64,000 nucleotides of DNA from Dehalococcoidia bacterium (GCA_022824185.1 JAJEAU010000008.1:81274-145273), one strand, 5' to 3'. Numbered from the stretch's first letter, positions 19,548 to 29,706 are shown. Made by a program: numbers and translations. Notes: generated from the letters alone by a model not told the origin.

Positions 19548-21407
19548 CTAAACCGCGCACTCACCCTCGCCGCGTTCCAGCTTGTAGACCACGGTCTTGC
19601 CCCAGTCCATGTACGTGTTGATGTGCTCGCGGTCTAGCGGACCGGCTTCGGCCTTCCATGGGCTGAACATATCCTCGTATGGCTGCGTGCCGACGCGGTC
19701 TACGAATGCATTGAACTCTTCGCCATCGTTGCGGTTCGCTTTGTAGTGATCCAGGATCATCTCCAATGCTTCTGGGGCACGTTTGGCAGGGACCCGAGCG
19801 CGGACTCGATTGCCTACGCGCACCGGACCATCGGTCGATTCACCGGCGATGAACAGCTCGTATGCAGGAACCTGACCACCCTCGCCTTTCAACACCGCAC
19901 CGTGGAAACCGATGTTCGCCACGTGGTGCTGACCGCACGAGTTCGGGCAGCCACTCGCCTTGATGTGGATATTCGATACCCCAGGATCCGAAAGGTCCAT
20001 CGTGTCCAGCTTCTCACCTAGAGCCTTGTTCAAGCCCATCGACGAGGTGATGCCAAGTTTGCAAGAGTCGGTGCCCGGGCAAGTAACGATATCGCGGATC
20101 GTCTCGCGTCCGCTGGCCGCCATGCCGATCTCTTTCAGCGCAAGGTAGATGTCGTACAACGACTCGGTCCGCACCCAGCGATAAACCAAGTTCTGCTGCT
20201 GATCGATGCGAACACGTCCGCCGGCAAACTCTCTCGAGATATCCGCCAACGGCTTCCACTGATCGGCGTAAATATCACCACGCTCGATGCGAACGAAGAC
20301 GACGTTGAAGCCCGCCTGCCGTTGCTCTTCGACAGACGTTGCCTTCCAATGGTCGTACTCCGCGTCGCCAACCGGCTCAGGCGTCGCATCGTCGGGCACG
20401 CCTGGCGCATCCGCTTCCTCATCCTCGATGAACAGCAGAGTCTCTAGATCGATCTCTTTGTTCGCCCAGTCGCCTTTGAGTTCCTCTTCGACCATCTCGC
20501 GGAACTTCTCGATGCCCAAGCGCTTGATCGTGTACTTGATCCGAGCCCGCATCAAGTTCTTACGCTCTTCGTCTTGCCTGTTGAAGATCCTCAGAGCGGC
20601 TTCGGCGTGGCGGATGTAGTCTTCGACGGGCACGAATTCGCTCAACGTCTCCGCCATCTGCGGCATGATCGATAACCCGCCACCGACCACGATCTTGAAT
20701 CCCTGCTTCCCATCGCGTTCTCTCGCGATGAAGCCCATGTCGTGGAACGGCGTCATCGCCTCGTCGGTCTCGGAACCCGAAAACGCCGTCTTCGACTTCC
20801 TCGGCATGTTCTGCGTCGTTGGGTGACGCAGAAAATACCGCGCGTACGCCGCCGCATACGGACTGACGTCGAACACCTCGTCTTTCGAAACACCAGCCGT
20901 CGGGTGAGCCACAACGTTCCGAACCGTGTTCCCACACGCTTCGCGAGTGCTAAGCCCGACATCCCCGATGTCACGCATCAACTGCGGGCAATCGTCCAAC
21001 GGGACATGGTGGATCTGCACATTCTCACGCGTCGTCAGATGCCCTTTCTTCAACGGGGCATACTTTTCACAAACCTCTCCCAGCACCTCGAGTTGCCCGG
21101 CGGTCAACCCGCCAAACGGGGCTTTGATCCTGACCATCTGCCGATCCGGTTGCCGTTGCCCATATACGCCCTGTCGCAGCCGAAAGCGCATGAACGCGGT
21201 TTCTTCGAACTCGCCCGCCCGAAAACGTTCCTTCTGCGCCTCGAAATCTGCAATCTCCTCACCGCTAACCAGCAACACCCGAGCACCTTCTTCGTCGGGC
21301 GCCCATTCTGTCTGTTTCGTATCTACGCTCGTTGTCACGATATGTCCGCTCACGTGTACAGCTAACCCTCGGCGCCGAATTCGCGCCGAATAGTCGTAAT
21401 CATACAC
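19548..21407 (-). CDS. Nitrite/sulfite reductase (siroheme/4Fe-4S)
   Basis: CPGTDSCKLGIT and ASGCPNSCGQHHVANIGF cluster/siroheme motifs; LKKGHLTTRENVQIHHV; real start probably downstream near VTTSVDTKQ. Confidence 0.92.
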   Translation of the reverse strand: MYDYDYSARIRRRGLAVHVSGHIVTTSVDTKQTEWAPDEEGARVLLVSGEEIADFEAQKERFRAGEFEETAFMRFRLRQGVYGQRQPDRQMVRIKAPFGGLTAGQLEVLGEVCEKYAPLKKGHLTTRENVQIHHVPLDDCPQLMRDIGDVGLSTREACGNTVRNVVAHPTAGVSKDEVFDVSPYAAAYARYFLRHPTTQNMPRKSKTAFSGSETDEAMTPFHDMGFIARERDGKQGFKIVVGGGLSIMPQMAETLSEFVPVEDYIRHAEAALRIFNRQDEERKNLMRARIKYTIKRLGIEKFREMVEEELKGDWANKEIDLETLLFIEDEEADAPGVPDDATPEPVGDAEYDHWKATSVEEQRQAGFNVVFVRIERGDIYADQWKPLADISREFAGGRVRIDQQQNLVYRWVRTESLYDIYLALKEIGMAASGRETIRDIVTCPGTDSCKLGITSSMGLNKALGEKLDTMDLSDPGVSNIHIKASGCPNSCGQHHVANIGFHGAVLKGEGGQVPAYELFIAGESTDGPVRVGNRVRARVPAKRAPEALEMILDHYKANRNDGEEFNAFVDRVGTQPYEDMFSPWKAEAGPLDREHINTYMDWGKTVVYKLERGEGECAV

Positions 21408-21530
21408 TCAGCGTCGAGAATCGACCTCATCGTTTCCTATCCAGAATCCTTTCACCTGCCCCGTCTTCCCCGTTCGGTAAACTCATTGAGGAACCAACCC
21501 GAGAATCTTGCGAAGAGAATCGAAACGCCT

Positions 21531-22463
21531 ATGACCGCCTCAAACTTCGACGGCATTCACTTCATGATGCCGACCCCGTTCGCCTCCGACGGCTCAGTCG
21601 ACACTGGCCCGATCCAGCGTCTCGTCGAGGCGGCAGCAAACGCCGGATGCACAGGAGTCGTTACTCTCGGCGTCATGGGCGAAGCGCACCGCCTTTCAGA
21701 CCACGAGCGAGCACCCATCATCGACAGCGTCGTGAACGCTTGCGAAGAGCGATTGACCGTTACCGTCGGAGTCAGCGGCCAAAGCGGCACACAAGCAGCG
21801 GAACGTGTCCGAGAAGCTCAAGACCTCGGTGCCTCTGCCGTCATGGCATCGCCACCATCCCTCGCCAAACCGAACGAAACTGCCGTCTACAGCTATTACC
21901 GATCAATCGACGCAGCAACCGAGATCCCCATCGTAGTCCAAGACCTCCCCGAACAAACCGGCGTCCACATGTCCCCCGAGTTCATCGCCAGGCTGAACTC
22001 GGAACTCGAAAACGCCCAACTCCTGAAACTCGAAGATCCGCCAACTCCCCCCAAAGTAACAACCGTCCTCAGCGCCACGAGCGGCCGTATGGGCATTTTC
22101 GGAGGCCTAGGCGGTGCATTCCTTTTCGAAGAACTTCAACGCGGCGCCGTCGGAACAATGACCGGCTTCGCCTACCCCGAAGCCCTCGTGAAAATTCACG
22201 CCCAGTTCACATCCGGCGATATCGAAGGCGCACGCCAAACCTTCTACGGCTGGCTCCCGCTGATCCGATATGAAAACACAGCAGGACTTGGCCTATCAAT
22301 CCGCAAACACATCATGACCAAACGGGGACTGCTCGACTCCCCCGCGGTCAGATCGCCTTCCCCGGCCATTGATGCCCACGGTGTCGAAGAACTGGAAGAC
22401 ATACTCGAAGCCATGGCACCTTTCATCGAAACCGAACTCTCTGAGACTTCCGCCGCTGAATGA
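21531..22463 (+). CDS. DHDPS/NAL-family (dihydrodipicolinate synthase-like) aldolase
   Basis: HFMMPTPFASDGSVDTGPIQRLVEAAANAGCTGVVTLGVMGEAHRLSDHER. Confidence 0.88.
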   Translation: MTASNFDGIHFMMPTPFASDGSVDTGPIQRLVEAAANAGCTGVVTLGVMGEAHRLSDHERAPIIDSVVNACEERLTVTVGVSGQSGTQAAERVREAQDLGASAVMASPPSLAKPNETAVYSYYRSIDAATEIPIVVQDLPEQTGVHMSPEFIARLNSELENAQLLKLEDPPTPPKVTTVLSATSGRMGIFGGLGGAFLFEELQRGAVGTMTGFAYPEALVKIHAQFTSGDIEGARQTFYGWLPLIRYENTAGLGLSIRKHIMTKRGLLDSPAVRSPSPAIDAHGVEELEDILEAMAPFIETELSETSAAE

Positions 22464-22576
22464 ATCACTACCGCCTCGTCACAACTACGCAACAATCACC
22501 GTTAACATAGGCACCAAGCGAGCATCGGTTCGTAATTCTTTACACGAACCGCACTAATCACGCTTCAATCCCTTCA

Positions 22577-23335
22577 ATGGCGGATCCAACGCAAAACGAC
22601 GCCCCCGGTAACGGTCCCCGCACCATTTACTGCATGCACTGCGGTACCTCGGCGTCCGAAAACGACTACGCATGCACCCGTTGCGGTGAGCGCGTCTACA
22701 TTCCCGACCCTGCGCGTGTTCCGCCGTTGGGGTTCACCAGCTGTATGCACTGCGCCACAGTAAACGAAGCCCACGCTTCTTACTGCGCAAGTTGCGCTGC
22801 CGAAATCGACCAGAACGCTCGGATATCCCCGGATGGCGCGGCAAATGATCGAGAATACGCCGGCTCTCGACTAGGCTCGAACGCCGACTCAGACCGATCT
22901 TCAAAACAACGAGGCGGGGGTTACCGCATCGGAAGCGGGACCTTCAACCCCGACCAGTGGGGCATCCCGAGAAGAAATCGAGCCAGCACACCACGAGACG
23001 AAGAGAACACAACCCCTCAAGAGATCCAACGTTGGAACTGGTCCGCTTTTATCCTCGGACCAATCTGGGGCGTCATGCATGGTCTGTGGTGGACCATGCT
23101 AGGTTTCCTGCCCTTTCTTCCGCTACCGCCGACACTGCGCTCGATCGGATTCATCGTCCTCTTCGGAGTGATGGTGATCCTAGGACTAAAAGGCAACGAG
23201 ATGGCGTGGCGATCCCGACAATGGGAGAGCGCGGAGAAATTCCTAGCGGTTCAACAGCGATGGGCGACCTGGAGCATTATCTTCGGCATCGGCGCATTCG
23301 TCGCCATCATTCTGTTCCTACTCGGGCAGGGCTAA
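22577..23335 (+). CDS. Double zinc-ribbon membrane protein
   Basis: CMHCGTSASENDYACTRCG and CMHCATVNEAHASYCASCA ribbons, then C-terminal TM segments. Confidence 0.8.
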   Translation: MADPTQNDAPGNGPRTIYCMHCGTSASENDYACTRCGERVYIPDPARVPPLGFTSCMHCATVNEAHASYCASCAAEIDQNARISPDGAANDREYAGSRLGSNADSDRSSKQRGGGYRIGSGTFNPDQWGIPRRNRASTPRDEENTTPQEIQRWNWSAFILGPIWGVMHGLWWTMLGFLPFLPLPPTLRSIGFIVLFGVMVILGLKGNEMAWRSRQWESAEKFLAVQQRWATWSIIFGIGAFVAIILFLLGQG

Positions 23336-24061
23336 ATAGGCCATCGGGTCCACCTGCAGCTCGGTTTGTCCCCGGGCCGCGAAGTAGGCCAAGCACCGAC
23401 TCCTCAGAGCACGGCGATAACCCAGATCCAAGAATGACGGCGTCGACATGATGATCGCGTCCTCCGCATTGTCGTGATAGTACCGGTGACGGACACCCAC
23501 TTCTCCGAATCCATACTTCCGATACAACGAACGCGCCACCCAATTTGACTTCCTGACTTCTAACGTCGCGTTCGAAGCCCCGATCTTCAGAGCTTCCGCG
23601 AACGTCGCCAACAGCAACAACTCACCGATTCCCCTCCCTCGCCTTGTAGGGCGCGTAGCGATCACGACGATATGCGCCTGATCCACAGCCGTCCACAACC
23701 CAACCAACCCCGCTACTTGGCTCAACGATCGCTCCGGTTCAAAACTCCCGATCGATGTCGACAATATCGACCGCAATCTTCTTGCAATCCCGCCTGTTCC
23801 GTTGGTCGTCTCATCTTCATCCTCCCCATTTTCCGTAACCCCGCGAGTCGCAACGATATACGTCGTGTTCTTCCGTTTCATGTCGCGTGCCGCTGACGAT
23901 TTCGGCGCTGTTTGGCCAAACGATTCTCGCACGACGTGATCAATCGCCAACGCATCCGATTGAGTCGCATATCGTGCTCGATACGGATTGACCAAGCCGT
24001 TGCCATTGCCATTTTGATCCTTCAGATCATCGGGGCCAATTGTGATCGAGCCAGTCGCCAT
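23318..24061 (-). CDS. GNAT N-acetyltransferase (RimI-like)
   Basis: IVVIATRPTRRGRGIGELLLLATFAEALKIGASNATLEVRKSNWVARSLYRKYGF. Confidence 0.88.
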   Translation of the reverse strand: MATGSITIGPDDLKDQNGNGNGLVNPYRARYATQSDALAIDHVVRESFGQTAPKSSAARDMKRKNTTYIVATRGVTENGEDEDETTNGTGGIARRLRSILSTSIGSFEPERSLSQVAGLVGLWTAVDQAHIVVIATRPTRRGRGIGELLLLATFAEALKIGASNATLEVRKSNWVARSLYRKYGFGEVGVRHRYYHDNAEDAIIMSTPSFLDLGYRRALRSRCLAYFAARGQTELQVDPMAYLALPE

Positions 24062-24288
24062 CGTGTCGGGAAACAGAATCCAGTTGAATCGCGCAGTTTA
24101 GACCGAGAGGCAACACGATCCAACTCTCCGCAACTTAAGACTCTAGCGCAATTCCAAACCAACGACTCCAGTGCAGTCACCGTACATATCTCGATTCGAA
24201 GAGTTGCGTGTTCGTACGGAGCGCAACATCCCTGATTTTCCCGATCCTGAGCATCGCTCGGCCCTTCGAGGCGTACAATCAAAAAGTT

Positions 24289-26196
24289 ATGAGTTTCTTA
24301 CTCAGCCTGTGGACGCGACTGTCGATGCCCTCAGTCGCTTCAACCACCGCGCCCGCCGCCGCAAGTACGACAACTACCGACCAAGATGCATCCGGTGGTA
24401 GCTTTCGCATCCTCATGCGCATCGTACGCATGGCATTCGACTACCCAGCCCTTCTAGCCGTCGGCCTAGTCTTCATCATCGGTGCATCCGTTTTCCAACT
24501 CTTTATCCCCCTCCTCATCGGCGAAGGGGTCACCACCGTTGAGAAAATCTTCACAGACGCCAACGCCGATGAGAACGCACTGCGACAAGCCCTGATCTGG
24601 ACCGCTCTCGGACTCCTCGGTTCGGCAGTCCTTCGTGGCCTGTTCACTTTCGGCCACATGTACATCAGCGAAAACATCGCCCAGCGCCTCGGATATCGAC
24701 TGAGGATGCTCTACTACGAAAAGCTCCAACGCCTCAGCTTCGCCTACCACGACCGCGTACACACCGGCGACCTCCTGACCCGCGGGCTACTCGACATCGA
24801 GGGAATACGCGCCTTCGCAAGCCGAGGGCTTCTACGAGTCGTTTATCTTGCCATCTTCGTCGGCACCGGCACTTTCCTCATGATGCTAGTCGACTGGGAA
24901 CTCGCCCTCATCAGTCTCAGCTTCGTCCCTATCGCCGCGTGGCGTTCCATCGTCGCTCGTCTACAGACCTCCCGCGGATGGCGCCTCTATCAGGAAGAGA
25001 TGGGTCGCCTCACCAAAATCATGGACGAGAACCTCAAAGGCATTCGGGTTGTTCGCTCATTCTCCGCCGAACCCTACGAGATGGACAAATACGACAAATC
25101 TTCCGACGAGGCATTCAACAGAGCCTTCCACCTCGTCGGCGTCCGATCCAAAAACCTCTCCATCATCACTTTCGCATTCCTCGGTGTCATGTCTGTCGTC
25201 CTCCTAGTTGGTGGACTAAAAGTCCTCGACGATAACGACCCCTTCTCCCTCGGACAACTCGCCCAGTTCCTCGCATTCATGTCCATCATGCAGAACCCAG
25301 TCCGGCAACTCGGGATGGTCGTCGCAGGTTGGGCGCAAGGCGCGACTTCCGGTAAGCGACTCTTCGAAGTCCTTGACCAAATCCCGGAAATCGACGACAA
25401 ACCCGGCGCAAAAGACCTCGTCCTGACCGACGGCGCGCTTCGCTTCGAACATGTCGACTTCGCATACATGGATGAATACGGCGACGAGCAGGTCCTCACC
25501 GATGTCTCGTTCGAAGCTCGACCCGGTCACACGATCGGCATCGTTGGCCCACCAGGATCCGGCAAATCCACACTCGCACACCTCATCCCGCGTTTCTACG
25601 ACCCCATCGCCGGACGCATCCTCATCGACGACCAAGACATCTCCGAAGTGACACTCGCTTCCTTGCGTCGAACCGTAGGAGTCGTCGAGCAAGACACCTT
25701 CCTTTTCACCACATCCATCGACAACAACGTCGCATACGGCGACCCGTGGGCCGAACACCGCAACATCGAAAGTGCAACTTCTCACGCCCAGATGAACGAA
25801 TACGTCGAACGCCTCCCGAGCGGCTACGGAACCCTCGTCGGAGAACGCGGTGTATCACTCTCCGGCGGACAACGCCAACGCTTGTCCATCGCTCGCAGCA
25901 TCATGCTCCACCCGCAGGTCATCGTATTCGACGACTCCACAGCCGCCATCGACGCCGCCACCGAGCAACGAATCCGTGCCGCACTCCAAGAGGTCACCTC
26001 CGACCGCGCTACCATCATCATCTCCCACCGCCTAAGCTCCCTCATGCACGCCAACGAAATCCTATTCCTCGAAGGCGGAAAGATCGTTGAGCGAGGCACA
26101 CACGCTGAACTCCTTGAACGCGGCGGGAAATACCGTGACCTCTACGAACTCCAGATCCGACCTGAAGACGACATCAACGTCAGAGGGAGCGCCTAG
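24289..26196 (+). CDS. ABC transporter ATP-binding protein/permease (exporter half 1)
   Basis: TM domain plus Walker A GPPGSGKST, signature LSGGQRQRLSIARSIML; start chosen at MSFLLSLW. Confidence 0.95.
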   Translation: MSFLLSLWTRLSMPSVASTTAPAAASTTTTDQDASGGSFRILMRIVRMAFDYPALLAVGLVFIIGASVFQLFIPLLIGEGVTTVEKIFTDANADENALRQALIWTALGLLGSAVLRGLFTFGHMYISENIAQRLGYRLRMLYYEKLQRLSFAYHDRVHTGDLLTRGLLDIEGIRAFASRGLLRVVYLAIFVGTGTFLMMLVDWELALISLSFVPIAAWRSIVARLQTSRGWRLYQEEMGRLTKIMDENLKGIRVVRSFSAEPYEMDKYDKSSDEAFNRAFHLVGVRSKNLSIITFAFLGVMSVVLLVGGLKVLDDNDPFSLGQLAQFLAFMSIMQNPVRQLGMVVAGWAQGATSGKRLFEVLDQIPEIDDKPGAKDLVLTDGALRFEHVDFAYMDEYGDEQVLTDVSFEARPGHTIGIVGPPGSGKSTLAHLIPRFYDPIAGRILIDDQDISEVTLASLRRTVGVVEQDTFLFTTSIDNNVAYGDPWAEHRNIESATSHAQMNEYVERLPSGYGTLVGERGVSLSGGQRQRLSIARSIMLHPQVIVFDDSTAAIDAATEQRIRAALQEVTSDRATIIISHRLSSLMHANEILFLEGGKIVERGTHAELLERGGKYRDLYELQIRPEDDINVRGSA

Positions 26197-26198
26197 CC

Positions 26199-28124
26199 AT
26201 GGCAACCACTGACGCAACAAAAGGTCGCCCGGACGACAACAAATCGCAGCGACCTCACTGGGTCGACGACAACCGCGCGAACCAAGAGGATCTCGACCAG
26301 CAGATCTTCAGCGCTGGCTACAACGGCGACGTCATTCGCCGGTTCATCGGATTTGTCAGCCCGTACCGAAACGTCCTGATCGTCGGCGTCATCGCCGTAA
26401 TCATCTTCGCCCTCTCCGTCCTAGCTCTACCGTGGATCGTCCGCACCACCGTCAACGACGTCCTGGACATCACACAACGGGATACCGGCGATGCCCGCGA
26501 CGTCCTCTTCATCATGGTCGGTTTGTTCTTCGGTGCCGTCGTCATCCACGTAATCGTCGGATACCTCCAAAACATCATCGTCGGACGCATCGCGGAACAC
26601 ATCCTCATAGACCTCCGACGAGCAATGTACGAACACCTCCAGCGCGTCTCCATGTCCTTCATGGACAAGACAGAGGTCGGACGCATGATGTCCCGGCTGC
26701 AAGGTGACGTCGCAGCATTGCAGGAGTTCCTCGAAACCGCCGTCGTGAGCATCGGCGACTTCCTTCTCCTATTTGGCATCGTCATCGCCATGCTCATCAT
26801 GGACTGGCGACTTGCACTCCTGACCTTCGCCGTCGTTTCCACTCTCGCAATCGCACGCGCCATCTGGCTGCCCATCGCACGACGGGCCTTCCTCTACTCC
26901 CGCCAGACAGCCTCGATCACTAGCGGTGCACTCGCCGAGAACATCAACGGCGTCAGAGTAGTGCAGGGCATGAGCCGGGAACACGTAAACCTCGACCTGT
27001 TCCAAGAAAAAGCCGACGAACAGTTGTGGGCTTCGAAACGCGCCGCCAAGATCGGACTGATGATGATCGCGATGGTCGACACCCTCTCGGGCACTGCAAT
27101 GGCCATCATCATCGTCGTCGGAGGTTCCATGGTCATGGGCAACTCCCTCGAAATCGGATCCATGATCGCATTCATCCTCTACGTCCAGCTCTTCTTCGAC
27201 CCCATCCGATCAATCACCATGCACTACGCCGTATTCCAACGCGCTATGGCATCCGGCGAACGCATCTTCGAAGTCCTTGACGTCCCGGTCGACATCCAAG
27301 ACAAACCCGAGGCCAAACCCCTCGTCGACAACGACGGCTCGGTCGAATTCAAAAACGTGACCTTCGGCTACCTCGAAAACGAACCGATCCTCAAGAACAT
27401 CAACTTCCGCGTCGAACCCGGCGAAACAATCGCCCTGGTCGGACCAACCGGCTCCGGCAAGACCAGCATCACATCCCTACTCCACCGCTTCTACGACATC
27501 TGGGAAGGCGAAATCCTCATCTCTGGCCAAGACGTCCGCGACGTCCAACTCAGCAGCATGGGAGACAACATCGGCATGGTCCTCCAAGAGCCATACCTAT
27601 TCTCCAGCACAATCTTCGAAAACATCCGCTACAACAAATTCGACGCCACCCGAGAGGATGTCGTCGCGGCCGCACGCGCCGTAGGTGCCCACGAGTTCAT
27701 CATGCGCCTACCCAACGGCTACGACACCGAACTCGAACAGCGCGGCGGAAACCTCTCCCTCGGACAACGCCAACTCATCTCCTTCGCCAGAGCCATCGTC
27801 GCCGACACCAAGATCCTCATCCTCGACGAAGCAACCGCGTCCATCGACAGCTACACCGAACTCCTCATCCAACAAGCCCTTGCACGCCTCCTCGAAGGCC
27901 GCACCGGCATCGTCATCGCACACCGCCTCGCAACCATCCGAGGCGCAGACCGCATCATCGTCCTCCAAAACGGCGAAATCATCGAAACCGGCAACCACGA
28001 CGAACTAATCGCCCACGGTGGCCTATACGCCCGCCTCTACTCCATGAACTACGCCTCATTCGACGACATCCCAGATGAACTAATCGCCGAAGCAATGGAA
28101 TACTCCCGAACCGAGGCTACCTAA
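26199..28124 (+). CDS. ABC transporter ATP-binding protein/permease (exporter half 2)
   Basis: Walker A GPTGSGKTS, signature LSLGQRQLISFARAIV; begins 2 bp after half 1. Confidence 0.95.
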   Translation: MATTDATKGRPDDNKSQRPHWVDDNRANQEDLDQQIFSAGYNGDVIRRFIGFVSPYRNVLIVGVIAVIIFALSVLALPWIVRTTVNDVLDITQRDTGDARDVLFIMVGLFFGAVVIHVIVGYLQNIIVGRIAEHILIDLRRAMYEHLQRVSMSFMDKTEVGRMMSRLQGDVAALQEFLETAVVSIGDFLLLFGIVIAMLIMDWRLALLTFAVVSTLAIARAIWLPIARRAFLYSRQTASITSGALAENINGVRVVQGMSREHVNLDLFQEKADEQLWASKRAAKIGLMMIAMVDTLSGTAMAIIIVVGGSMVMGNSLEIGSMIAFILYVQLFFDPIRSITMHYAVFQRAMASGERIFEVLDVPVDIQDKPEAKPLVDNDGSVEFKNVTFGYLENEPILKNINFRVEPGETIALVGPTGSGKTSITSLLHRFYDIWEGEILISGQDVRDVQLSSMGDNIGMVLQEPYLFSSTIFENIRYNKFDATREDVVAAARAVGAHEFIMRLPNGYDTELEQRGGNLSLGQRQLISFARAIVADTKILILDEATASIDSYTELLIQQALARLLEGRTGIVIAHRLATIRGADRIIVLQNGEIIETGNHDELIAHGGLYARLYSMNYASFDDIPDELIAEAMEYSRTEAT

Positions 28125-28191
28125 CTCAAGTCATTCCGGAATTAGGGTGGTGTATGTGGCATTGGCAAAGCCTTAATAATGCCGGTTGTCA

Positions 28192-28219
28192 TTGACAATT
28201 GCCATGTAATTGGTTTAAT
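28192..28219 (+). promoter_or_regulatory. Candidate sigma70-type promoter
   Basis: TTGACA (28192-28197), 16-nt spacer, TTTAAT (28214-28219). Confidence 0.35.
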
Positions 28220-28466
28220 CTAACTTCCCTGTGAGTAGTCTGAGTGGCGAATCCGTGTGTAACAGCTGATGGCTGACTCGGCGCAACGTTTGCCACACGA
28301 TCTTCTAAGTTACAGTGACGAAAGAGTGTCTGACATCGACGCGATCCAAACGGAAGAAAAAGCGATCTCGGTGGAATCGGGCGGTTTTGCCGATATATCG
28401 CAACGCGAGAAATGTTGGAACAAGCTGACCGAGGTGGCGATTCCGTACGCTGCGCTATTGCAGTCC

Positions 28467-28805
28467 GTGCACAAATCAAGCAAAATTCTTATCACACCCC
28501 TTATCGTCGGGTTGGCAGTTTTCGGATGCACCGCTTCAAACCCTTCTCCGACGGTCGACGTGCCATCGACTGTCTGAGCTATTGTCTCAGCGTCGCTTCC
28601 GGCTACGGCCACGCCTATCGACGCGGCGGCAACGGCTGAGGCGGTCGCACTCTCGATTCCCACATCCACCCCAGCTCCCACGACGACGCCGGCTCCGATA
28701 CTGACGCCCGTTGCGACCGCGACTCCCCCGCCCTCGGTCACACCCGTGGGCGTGGAAGCCCCGGCTGTCCGGCGTGACGCCGAAACGCACGACCGACTGC
28801 TGTGA
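28467..28805 (+). pseudogene. Lipoprotein signal peptide plus Pro/Thr/Ala linker, interrupted by in-frame TGA (28575-28577)
   Basis: GTG start: VHKSSKILITPLIVGLAVFGCTASNPSPTVDVPSTV*AIVSASLPATATPIDAAATAEAVALSIPTSTPAPTTTPAPILTPVATATPPPSVTPVGVEAPAVRRDAETHDRLL*; same frame open after the TGA. Confidence 0.55.
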
Positions 28806-28830
28806 CGAGTCCGACTCTATCAGTGAACGA

Positions 28831-28859
28831 TTGACGGACGCTCCGCCGTCTGACATAAT
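28831..28859 (+). promoter_or_regulatory. Module A promoter
   Basis: TTGACG - 17 nt - CATAAT. Confidence 0.75.
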
Positions 28860-28870
28860 CCGAAAAAGAA

Positions 28871-28892
28871 GCCCGGCGCTGGAACGCCGGGC
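28871..28892 (+). promoter_or_regulatory. Module A 5'-UTR hairpin
   Basis: gcccggcg-ctggaa-cgccgggc, 11 nt after the -10 box. Confidence 0.75.
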
Positions 28893-28924
28893 AGTTATCA
28901 ACCCCAAACCTTAAGGAGCTTGAC

Positions 28925-29068
28925 GTGAGTAAGCATACCATCAACATCTCCGTGACGTTCGCCCGTCACGGACCGAACGCACCAGACCATCGCGCCAGAA
29001 TCCGCCGCCGAATCCGTGAGATTCGCGCAGAGAGAGCGAAATGGGCTGCGGAGGAGGGCAAGCGATGA
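28925..29068 (+). CDS. 47-aa microprotein, RHGPNA family member 1 (GTG start)
   Basis: VSKHTINISVTFARHGPNAPDHRARIRRRIREIRAERAKWAAEEGKR*; SD aaggag 28913-28918, spacer 6; similar protein encoded at 30002; not in ORF track. Confidence 0.65.
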   Translation: MSKHTINISVTFARHGPNAPDHRARIRRRIREIRAERAKWAAEEGKR

Positions 29069-29385
29069 GAGAGCCCGAACAGAAGCGTCTGACGTTCGAC
29101 GACGAAGAAGTTCAAATCGTCACCGGCGGGCTTGCCGTCGACGTGTGGTTGCCTGGACCGCACGAGAAGGGCTTCCATATCTTCCCCCGTCCGAGAGAGT
29201 TTTTCGTCATCAACGGAGGACACGATCCCGCTCCGAACACCACTTATGGCGGCGGACTGCTGCTGACTGTGAAAACCGGAAATGCATTAGCGCGTGACTG
29301 GGTTCAGGCCACGGGCGAAGGCGACACGGTCTACTGTCGATACTTCCCGGAGCGGAGCGCTTGGCTGATCGCCAAACTGTCTTGA
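29065..29385 (+). CDS. Hypothetical protein (106 aa), ATGA-coupled to the upstream microprotein
   Basis: MREPEQKRLTFDDEEVQIVTGGLAVDVWLPGPHEKGFHIFPRPREFFVINGG...; start is internal to ORF 29041..29385. Confidence 0.6.
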   Translation: MREPEQKRLTFDDEEVQIVTGGLAVDVWLPGPHEKGFHIFPRPREFFVINGGHDPAPNTTYGGGLLLTVKTGNALARDWVQATGEGDTVYCRYFPERSAWLIAKLS

Positions 29386-29432
29386 TCGCCATTCACCGCG
29401 CATCTTCCAGCGCCGGTCGGAAGACGACGTGA

Positions 29433-29466
29433 GATAATCCAAAAAGAAAGAAGCCCGGCGCTGGAA
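29433..29466 (+). promoter_or_regulatory. Module B: degenerate -10/half-hairpin copy
   Basis: GATAAT 29433-29438, gcccggcg-ctggaa 29453-29466 with the 3' arm and -35 box missing. Confidence 0.55.
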
Positions 29467-29669
29467 ACTATATAGACGGCTACTCGCGGAGAGACAACGC
29501 GAGGCTGATACCATCGAAGTAGCGGACAAGTCGCTTATACCAGCGCAAGAGGCGCTTTCTTGCGACCTGTCCGCCCAGTCCGGCGTGCTTGCGGAGCGGG
29601 GTATGTCGGTACCGACCCGTCGTCCGCTTGCACGCCTCATGCTAACTCGCCGGAGTTCGTCGCGTTCGA

Positions 29670-29698
29670 TTGACGGGCGCTCCGGCAGACGGAAGGAG
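29670..29698 (+). promoter_or_regulatory. Module C: -35/spacer remnant directly followed by SD
   Basis: TTGACGGGCGCTCCGGCAGACGG then aaggag (29693-29698); no -10 and no hairpin. Confidence 0.4.
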
Positions 29699-29706
29699 AA
29701 CACAAG

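Noticed and set aside
28575-28577. Selenocysteine recoding at the in-frame TGA
   Set aside because: It lies in a Pro/Thr linker with no redox motif and I saw no convincing SECIS-like stem immediately downstream; nonsense mutation is simpler.
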